Source of the DNA: Candidatus Kaiserbacteria bacterium
GTDB lineage: Bacteria; Patescibacteriota; Minisyncoccia; Phycocordibacterales; UBA918
Assembly (NCBI GenBank): GCA_024653575.1
Contig: JANLIJ010000003.1
Coordinates: forward strand, 1-32,322
Length of the DNA stretch: 32,322 nt
Direction of reading: 5' to 3'
In this document: in pieces, positions 25,073 through 32,322 of the stretch
How positions within the stretch are numbered: the stretch's first letter is position 1
How the letters are laid out: each line of letters begins with the position of its first letter
Made by a program: the position numbers and the translations under genes
The notes under the pieces: model-generated
The model's input: the letters and a program-made list of their open reading frames with translations, nothing else
What the model was told of the DNA's origin: nothing
Database searches by the model: none

Positions 25073-26587
25073 ATGCACGTTCCTTTTGTACCTTATAAAA
25101 CCACAACGACACTTTTAAAATTACTCGTCGCTTTCACGTTGCTTTTTTCCTGTGGAGAAATTACACATGCTGCTGATATCTCTATTTCACCAAGCACCGG
25201 CTCATACTCAGTGGGGCAATCGTTTACGGTCACCATCCAAACAAATCCACAAGGGAAGAGCGTAAACGCAGTTGAGGCGAAACTTAGTTTTGATAATACA
25301 AAGATTTCTGTAACGGGACTGTCAAAAACAGGGTCCGTTTTCTCACTATGGACAACGGAGCCGACATTTTCAAATTCTGCCGGAACCATTGATTTTGGTG
25401 GAGGAAGCCCGTCACCGTTTACAACAAAATCGAACCTCATCACCGTGACCTTTAAGGCAATCGCTGAGGGTTCTGCAACTGTTTCTACCGCATCGGCTTC
25501 AGTACTTGCTGCTGATGGCCTTGGTACTGATGTGTATACTGGTCCAGTAAATGCGTCATATACATTGACTACTGCATCCACACCAACGCCAGCAGAGGAA
25601 ACACCTACAAAAGCTGAGGACACTGAGGATTCTGATGCAACAATAACATTTGGTGACCCGCCACGGGCTCCAGAAGCAGGTTCGACAGTCTTTCTCGATC
25701 CAGAACTCTGGTACCCAACGAAAGTTGGTGTCTTCACTTGGGAAGTCCCGTTTGATGTAGACGTACTCGCACTCGATATTTCGACATCATCGGAATTTGA
25801 GCCAGTAACGGTGTATGACCCACCAATAGAACAACTTTCTTTAAATGAGGAATTGCTTACTGATGGTGTGCAGTATCTCACCATGCAGTACAAGAATCAG
25901 GTTGGCTGGGGAGCAATACTCCACCGAAAGATTATGGTTGATACGACACCGCCACTTCCATTTATTGTGAATGTGCGTGCGGGTAATTCTGCAACTGCAT
26001 TCCCACTCCTCACCTTTGAGGCGAGAGATGAGACCTCTGGAGTGGTGAAATATGAAATGAGTATTGCTGATGGGGAACCGGTTGAAATAACACCCGATGA
26101 AGCAAAGCTCGGGTATCTCCTCAAGGACTTGGAGGATGGAACGTATACGGTAAAAGTTGTCGCACATGACTTTGCAGGGAATAAGACTGAATCAAGCTCA
26201 GCCGTTCTTATAACTGCAGGGTGGCATCCACCGGTTGAAGTGGTTGCATCAACATCGATTTGGGATTACTTCAAGGGAAAGAATCTTGCGATAATCATTC
26301 TTCTCATTGGAATCATCGGACTCATTGCATATATAGCGTACATGCAAAAAATGCATGAGCACCGAGAGCAAAAACTTCGAAAAGAGACGAAGGAAATTCA
26401 GGAACAAATGGAAAAGATATTCTCTGCACTGCGAGATGAGATCTACGATCAGATCAACATGATTACGAAACATGAGCGTCTTTCAAAGAAGGAAAAGGAG
26501 GCGGTAGAGGGACTCAACCAAGCACTTGAGGTATCAGAAACACTTATTGAAAAGGAAATAACAGACGTCAGTAAAATTCTAAAATAA
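25073..26587 (+). CDS. Membrane-anchored protein with N-terminal cohesin-like domain
   Basis: ADISISPSTGSYSVGQSFTVTIQTNPQGKSVNAVEAKLSFDNTKISVTGLSKTGSVF...GTIDFGGG...LITVTFKAIAEGSATVS fits a cohesin-like beta sandwich; TM (NLAIIILLIGIIGLIAYIAYM) plus C-terminal coiled coil. Confidence 0.75.
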   Translation: MHVPFVPYKTTTTLLKLLVAFTLLFSCGEITHAADISISPSTGSYSVGQSFTVTIQTNPQGKSVNAVEAKLSFDNTKISVTGLSKTGSVFSLWTTEPTFSNSAGTIDFGGGSPSPFTTKSNLITVTFKAIAEGSATVSTASASVLAADGLGTDVYTGPVNASYTLTTASTPTPAEETPTKAEDTEDSDATITFGDPPRAPEAGSTVFLDPELWYPTKVGVFTWEVPFDVDVLALDISTSSEFEPVTVYDPPIEQLSLNEELLTDGVQYLTMQYKNQVGWGAILHRKIMVDTTPPLPFIVNVRAGNSATAFPLLTFEARDETSGVVKYEMSIADGEPVEITPDEAKLGYLLKDLEDGTYTVKVVAHDFAGNKTESSSAVLITAGWHPPVEVVASTSIWDYFKGKNLAIIILLIGIIGLIAYIAYMQKMHEHREQKLRKETKEIQEQMEKIFSALRDEIYDQINMITKHERLSKKEKEAVEGLNQALEVSETLIEKEITDVSKILK

Positions 26588-26606
26588 ACAGTCCACCAAT
26601 CCACAG

Positions 26607-26642
26607 TTATAGCGCGTCAAACTACGGTCTGACGCGCTATAA
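26607..26642. terminator. Hairpin terminator between the cohesin-like gene and the giant gene
   Basis: TTATAGCGCGTCA ... TGACGCGCTATAA, 13-bp perfect stem. Confidence 0.75.
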
Positions 26643-26692
26643 TTATGATTGAGCCGTACTCTATTTGAGTATTGGCTCGCTTCCTCGTGGAG

Positions 26693-29600
26693 ATGAGATT
26701 TAACTCTCAAAAAATAAGGGAAAAATTTAATAAAACCATATTTAAAGCGCTAGATTTGACATGCTGGTGTTTTGTTCGTGGTGGAAACGGATGGGCACTG
26801 AGCAATAGTGGCATAGCTCGAAAGAAGAATGTTTCAAGTAAGAGAACACCTACAAAATTTATACTCGGTTTGGCCACCTCGTTCACGTTAATATTGGCAT
26901 TAATCATCACTTCTCATGCAGAGTCAAATTTTGAATTAAATAGAAAACTTGACACACTGTATGTCCTTCCTGGAGAGGTGAGTACCGAGACGTGGCAGAA
27001 TTCTGAGCGTGCACTTTCACAAGATCTCAACGATGATGCGGTGTATCAAAGTTTTACAAAAGTAAATTCGGCATACTTAGAGTGGAGTGAATCAAGTCCA
27101 TCAAACGATGTTGGTAATACTCAAAACACTTCTCCTACTGAGAGTGAGGCGGTGACAGGTGAAAGTGAAATTATTGCTCCCGAAGTTATAGATGGTGTTC
27201 AGTCAGAGGTCAGTGATACAAGTGATTCTTCAGGAAATGTTGAAGGGGAAGGTGTTATTGATGAGGAGAAAAGTGAGCCTGAGCCGGAGGCCATTCCAGA
27301 GGCGACTGGAGGAGGGGAATCACCACTCTCGGCATTGAGTAGAAGCTTCTTTAGGTTTACAAACATTGCAACTGCGCTCTTGCCACTTGCACAAGAGTCT
27401 ATCTCAACACCAATTACAACGACCGATGAGCCTGTGGGAGATGCTGTGGACACCTCAGTCTCTACCGATGTTGCGGATGTACCTCAAATCCAAAATGATG
27501 GTGCGCAAGACACCGTTGCTTTACCTGAGGCTATTGAATCACCATCAGCGACAGATGGCGCGCAGGAAGAAGGAGATGAGGTTGTCGATATGATGTCGGA
27601 CGTACCACTTGATGATGGTAGTGACGTAGAAGAAGTGGAGACACTATCCTTGGATGAGAACGATGGGAGCAACTCAATCACCTTTGATGACTTTGCGCTC
27701 CCTGCACTTAATTCTGGTGAATTTATTAAAAATGTTCAGCTCAGAATGTCATTTGGAAGTATTACCAACGTTCCTGTGGGTGAGCTCTCGCCTTACCTTG
27801 ATATTGAATATTCATTTGGAGATACGTGGGTGAATGCCGGCTCAATACTCCTCGATGGCGAAGTATCAAATGCTCTAAACGGCGGTTCATTTCTCTTTGC
27901 ACTTCCACGTCTCATGCATGCAAATGATTTTGAGGATTTTGAAGTGAGACTTTCATATGTGGGTGATGAACAGCACCTCGAACGAGCATATGTTGATTCT
28001 GTTTGGCTCCAGATAGATACGGAGACATTTGACCGAGGTGTTCTTGGTGAACGCATTCTTCCTGCAGAGCTCGACAATCTCACACTACCAAGCATGTATG
28101 AATTCGTTGGTGAGACACTCGATTTCTCACGAGATGAGTTGCCAAAATTCTCACTGAAGTACGAGTCGCAAAGAAACAGGGTTATCTCGTTTTTCAGAAG
28201 TCTCTTCGGAAGAAAACTGATGGAGGTTGAAGACGTTGTGTTTATATACGGAGGTGGGGACGCAATTCCTGTCGTACCACAAATTGATACCACAGCAGAG
28301 GGGCTTGTGACCATCCAACTCTCTGAGAAGGACAAGGATGAGCTCAGGCCTGGTACCTATACCGTACAAATAACCGTTGATGAGGGGGGTAAGGAATTTA
28401 CTGATACGTTTACATTCCAGTGGGGAGTTCTTGCAATTAATCCAGACCAAACTGAATATGAACTTAGTGCAACAAGTACCATAATGATGGGCGTGGTGTC
28501 TGAGAATGGAAATACACTCTGTAGTGCAGACCTCCGTCTCTACATCATTGACCCCAATGAGTACATCAGTGAGTCATACGTTGCCCCATCGGGTGAATGT
28601 AATGGAAATAATGTCACAGAGAATGCCGATTACCTTGCTGAGTATGTCCCTGCTATGGTCGGAACGTATGAGATGTATCTTGAGCATATCGATGCGAATG
28701 GAGACGTTGTTGCACACACGAGCGACACCTTCGAGGTTATCGCTCAGCACGGTATTGACCTTGTCCGTGATGGCCCGACGCGTATCAACCCACGCTATAC
28801 GTACCCAATGACGCTCACGGTAACTTCAAAGAATTCATTCTCTGGGGAGCTTGTCGAATTTGTCCCGCTTGATTTTATTGTTTCAAATACAGACGCAGTC
28901 ATTACCGAGAGTGATGGTATGCAGAAGCTTACGTGGGACATCGACCATATTGGCGGAGGATCAAAGTCATACACGTACACCTTTGATGCGCCCGATATTT
29001 CTCCATTCCTCTATACGCTCGGGCCCGCAATGGTGACGGATGATGCAGACGCACTCATCGTATTTGAAACCGTAAATGGATTTCCTCAGGCGCTTGTTAA
29101 TGAGTCAGTCTTTGAAGAGATTGGAGCTGGTGTGGAGACTCCTTTGGTTGAAGAGGTGGTTGTTGAAGAAATTCCAGTAGAACCAACAGTAGAAAGTGAA
29201 GCTGTTGTTGCGGAGGAGGATGTACCGATAGAAAATAATATTATTGAGGTTCCGGTTGTCACAAATACTCCAGAGGAAGTTATTGAAGTGACACCAGATA
29301 CGGAAGTTCCGAGTGACACCCTGTCAGATATTCAGGTAATTGAACCTGAGGGAGTCACAGAAACTGCCTCAAGTACCGCGGTGACTAACAACTTCAAAGA
29401 GCATCGCAAATGGCAGATTGCCTCCGATGCAACAGGAAGTGCACTCCTCTACTGGGATGGCACAATCATTCCGTCTGGTTGGACCTGTGTATCGTGTGCT
29501 CCAGCGGGTGCCTTCTATCAGCGATTTGTCATGGGGTCATCAACCGCTGGTGTGAACGGCGGTTCAGCGACACACTCACACACTGCAACGGGTGCAGTCA

Positions 29601-32322
29601 CTGCATCTGCGGGTTCACAGGGTGTTGATACAAATAATCAGGCGACCCCACGCGTTAATCACACACACACCTATACTCCGACTATTTCGACAGACAACAA
29701 TTTGCCACCATATAGAAATCTGGTAATAATCCAGAGCAACTCAGCGGGAGAACCAGCTTCAATTCCTGCAGGAGCAATTGCACTCTTTGATGCAACTGTG
29801 CCATCGGGCTGGACTCGATATTCTGCACAGGACGGTACGTTCATACAAGGGGAGAGTACTACAACGATTGCAACAACTGGCGGTGCGGACACACATACGC
29901 ACACCGCCTCTGGTAATACGGGCAACTCAGCATCCACCTTGAATGCCCGTAACCCTGGTACGAGCATCTCCGTTGCAGCTGCCAATCATAATCACTCAGT
30001 GAGCACGACGACTGGTACTGGTACCAATCTTCCACCATATCTTGAGACGATACTCGGTAAATTGAATGCGACAAGCACTGCAACTGACGCAATGATTGCT
30101 ATGTGGACCGATACTCCTCCTACGGGATGGAATACTGTTTCAAGTTCGACTGAACCATTTGAGAATCGATTTGTGCTTGCATCGACAACCTATGGCACTG
30201 CAGGAGGTGCAAGTACGCACGCACATGCCGATATGACTGGTGTTGTCTCAGGGGCGCCTAACGCAACAGTTAATAGAGACTCAACCCCAGTGAACAGGAA
30301 CGTCGCAACTGCTGGTCATACGCACGCAGTGAGTATCACGAGTTTCACTACGGTGTCACATGTGCCACCATATCGTACTGCAGTCTTTGCAAAGCGGTCA
30401 GGAGGTTCAGCACCGAGTGCTCCTACGATGCACGCCCTCTTTGACAGTGAAAAGACAGGAACATCAACACTGACATTTGAATTTACTGGAAATGACCCCG
30501 ACGGTGTCGATACGCTCACGTACCAGTTTGAATGGGACGACGATGGTGATTTGAGTGATGCTCCACTTGGAAGTCATACATCAGATGATGAATCTGGATG
30601 TTCGCCAAACTGTTTCACCAACACGGTGACGCCTGCTGATACAAGTCCGTTTAATGACAATGAACGTATGCAGTTTGATCCACAAACGACATTTACCTCG
30701 GGGGTGACATATTATTGGCGTGTTCGTGCAATGGAGACTGTTGGTGCTATATGGGGGACATGGAGTGAGGTACATAGCTTTACCTATGAGTCGGGGCTTG
30801 ACCCCTCGAAGTGGTTCCAGACTGAGGGATCACAATTTGAAACTGGGACACTCACCAATATCGCAACAACATCGGGGGGTGTAGAGCTCTCAGTCCCTGA
30901 CCCATCAGAGGCACTTGTTGTATACGGCGAGGGAGTTGTGCAGACTCCGCGGTACCAGATATGGGATGGTTCAACATGGGGGGGTGAAAATTCTGCACAG
31001 AGTGTTGGCGGTACCATACAGTGGATGCGTACGGAAGCGGGAACGACACGCGATGAATACATCCTCGGTACACAGGACGCACTCAGTGACATCAATGTGC
31101 AAATATATAACGGTACTGCATCGACGTGGGGGAATCTCCTTGAGGTGACCGCGACGGTCTCAGACACGACACGACGTGGTTTCGACGTTGCGTATGAGAC
31201 AAATTCTGGTGACGCACTCATTGTCTATTGTGATGGTGACAGTGACCCTTCGTCACGTATATGGAATGGAACGGCATGGACCTTTGTTGGTACGGCAACA
31301 ACAACGTCGGCAAACAATTGTAACTACATATCGCTTGCGTCAGACCCGACTTCAGACGAAATCATTCTCGTAACACGTGATACTGGCTCAGCCTATCAAG
31401 CTTTCGTGTGGGATGGTACATCGTGGGGTAATCCCAGGGCTATTGGTTCAATGACCGACACGAATCATGAAGGAATTGCGATTGAATATGAGGAATCAGG
31501 AGATCAGGCAATGGTAGTGACCTCAAATGGTAATAGAAACGGATTTGCATGGGCAACATGGAGTGGTGGTAGCTGGAACTCGGGTACACAGGCACTCGGT
31601 GATGATTTTGAATGGGGAGTGCTCAGACGTGACGAGGGAAGCGATAACATGGCGCTCTGTTATATCGATAACGATGCTGACATCGGTATTGTTCGCTGGA
31701 ACGGTCTTGCGTGGCAGACCAATCAGGAAATAGAGACACTCGGAAATATTTTTGATGGTCGTGCGGTCTCCTGTGAATTTGAAGTCACTACAGGAAGAGA
31801 CGGTTACCTGATGATTCCATACAGCGATGATACTGCGGGACGGTACCAGGTCTGGAACGGCACGAGTTTTGGCGGAGGGGAAGCAAGTATTAGTACGATA
31901 CAGGATTCGTGGGAAGTGGGATCGGTTCGCGCGGGTGATGGTAAGATTCTTTCATTTTTCCACGATGATACAAATACCCAATTTGATTTCTCATACTGGG
32001 ACGGCTCCACGTGGTCGGGAATCCAGACACTCGAGACGTCCCCATCAGTTACCGTGGCACCATTCCGTCAGCCAATCGCAATGACTGCACAGGTGTATCA
32101 ATCTGCACAGGGAACCATTGTCTCCGACCCCATTAATTTTAATTCAGTGCCTGGACAACCGACATGGGGTGAAGTTTCGTGGAATGTCACGGAGCCATCG
32201 GGTACAGATGTTCTCCTCCAAGTAATGTATGGGACCTCGTGTGCGACATCTGTTCCTGATATTGCGCTCGCAGGAAACAGTGCTGGCTTTGATATAACGC
32301 AGAGCCCACTCGACATTACAGG
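26693..32322 (+). CDS. Giant surface protein (>=1876 codons, truncated by window end): acidic N-terminal region, three tandem phage tail-collar-like HxH modules, WDG/WNG-type repeats
   Basis: ATG at 26693 (MRFNSQKIREKFNKTIFKALDLTCWCF..) read through to the window end without a stop when translated by hand; GAG at 29399 is in frame (2706 nt from start). Confidence 0.85.
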   Translation, partial: MRFNSQKIREKFNKTIFKALDLTCWCFVRGGNGWALSNSGIARKKNVSSKRTPTKFILGLATSFTLILALIITSHAESNFELNRKLDTLYVLPGEVSTETWQNSERALSQDLNDDAVYQSFTKVNSAYLEWSESSPSNDVGNTQNTSPTESEAVTGESEIIAPEVIDGVQSEVSDTSDSSGNVEGEGVIDEEKSEPEPEAIPEATGGGESPLSALSRSFFRFTNIATALLPLAQESISTPITTTDEPVGDAVDTSVSTDVADVPQIQNDGAQDTVALPEAIESPSATDGAQEEGDEVVDMMSDVPLDDGSDVEEVETLSLDENDGSNSITFDDFALPALNSGEFIKNVQLRMSFGSITNVPVGELSPYLDIEYSFGDTWVNAGSILLDGEVSNALNGGSFLFALPRLMHANDFEDFEVRLSYVGDEQHLERAYVDSVWLQIDTETFDRGVLGERILPAELDNLTLPSMYEFVGETLDFSRDELPKFSLKYESQRNRVISFFRSLFGRKLMEVEDVVFIYGGGDAIPVVPQIDTTAEGLVTIQLSEKDKDELRPGTYTVQITVDEGGKEFTDTFTFQWGVLAINPDQTEYELSATSTIMMGVVSENGNTLCSADLRLYIIDPNEYISESYVAPSGECNGNNVTENADYLAEYVPAMVGTYEMYLEHIDANGDVVAHTSDTFEVIAQHGIDLVRDGPTRINPRYTYPMTLTVTSKNSFSGELVEFVPLDFIVSNTDAVITESDGMQKLTWDIDHIGGGSKSYTYTFDAPDISPFLYTLGPAMVTDDADALIVFETVNGFPQALVNESVFEEIGAGVETPLVEEVVVEEIPVEPTVESEAVVAEEDVPIENNIIEVPVVTNTPEEVIEVTPDTEVPSDTLSDIQVIEPEGVTETASSTAVTNNFKEHRKWQIASDATGSALLYWDGTIIPSGWTCVSCAPAGAFYQRFVMGSSTAGVNGGSATHSHTATGAVTASAGSQGVDTNNQATPRVNHTHTYTPTISTDNNLPPYRNLVIIQSNSAGEPASIPAGAIALFDATVPSGWTRYSAQDGTFIQGESTTTIATTGGADTHTHTASGNTGNSASTLNARNPGTSISVAAANHNHSVSTTTGTGTNLPPYLETILGKLNATSTATDAMIAMWTDTPPTGWNTVSSSTEPFENRFVLASTTYGTAGGASTHAHADMTGVVSGAPNATVNRDSTPVNRNVATAGHTHAVSITSFTTVSHVPPYRTAVFAKRSGGSAPSAPTMHALFDSEKTGTSTLTFEFTGNDPDGVDTLTYQFEWDDDGDLSDAPLGSHTSDDESGCSPNCFTNTVTPADTSPFNDNERMQFDPQTTFTSGVTYYWRVRAMETVGAIWGTWSEVHSFTYESGLDPSKWFQTEGSQFETGTLTNIATTSGGVELSVPDPSEALVVYGEGVVQTPRYQIWDGSTWGGENSAQSVGGTIQWMRTEAGTTRDEYILGTQDALSDINVQIYNGTASTWGNLLEVTATVSDTTRRGFDVAYETNSGDALIVYCDGDSDPSSRIWNGTAWTFVGTATTTSANNCNYISLASDPTSDEIILVTRDTGSAYQAFVWDGTSWGNPRAIGSMTDTNHEGIAIEYEESGDQAMVVTSNGNRNGFAWATWSGGSWNSGTQALGDDFEWGVLRRDEGSDNMALCYIDNDADIGIVRWNGLAWQTNQEIETLGNIFDGRAVSCEFEVTTGRDGYLMIPYSDDTAGRYQVWNGTSFGGGEASISTIQDSWEVGSVRAGDGKILSFFHDDTNTQFDFSYWDGSTWSGIQTLETSPSVTVAPFRQPIAMTAQVYQSAQGTIVSDPINFNSVPGQPTWGEVSWNVTEPSGTDVLLQVMYGTSCATSVPDIALAGNSAGFDITQSPLDIT

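Noticed and set aside
29671-31221. Several minus-strand ORFs at 29.6-31.2 kb
   Set aside because: Antisense to the giant plus-strand ORF; no domain signatures.

Overview
The window is a bacterial chromosome segment. Its style (many short secreted or anchored proteins, dockerin/cohesin-like and phage-tail-like surface modules, RAYT transposase) suggests a Patescibacteria/CPR (Parcubacteria-like) genome; that assignment is inference. Left part (1-14.8 kb): small secreted proteins, an ECF-like sigma factor, a GlsB/YeaQ-type membrane protein, tRNA-Gln(TTG), an HTH/LAGLIDADG-like protein, a phage-tail-type S74 chaperone-domain surface protein, a glycoside hydrolase, peroxiredoxin, cold-shock protein, PsiE-like protein, RsuA/RluB-type pseudouridine synthase, a YhiN/HI0933 flavoprotein and an acidic-tailed peptidoglycan-binding-domain protein. 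Middle (15.1-17.8 kb): a umuD-umuC pair split by an oppositely oriented REP-associated (Y1/HUH) transposase. Five identical copies of a 25-bp palindrome (ATGGTCGAC-TTACGAT-GTCGACCAT) lie here. Two of them sit in frame inside coding sequence, one in the transposase and one in umuC. This is the strongest candidate for an undescribed element (a RAYT-linked, protein-coding palindromic repeat). Right part (18-32.3 kb): a run of surface-protein genes: abundant-type surface protein, DUF916-like anchor, tandem FGE/SUMF1-fold paralogs, a dockerin-terminated protein, Hsp20, a cohesin-like membrane-anchored protein, and a giant (>=1876 codons, truncated) protein missing from the ORF track. The giant protein has three tandem HxH tail-collar-like modules followed by WDG-type repeats. 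All assignments were made by eye without database searches.
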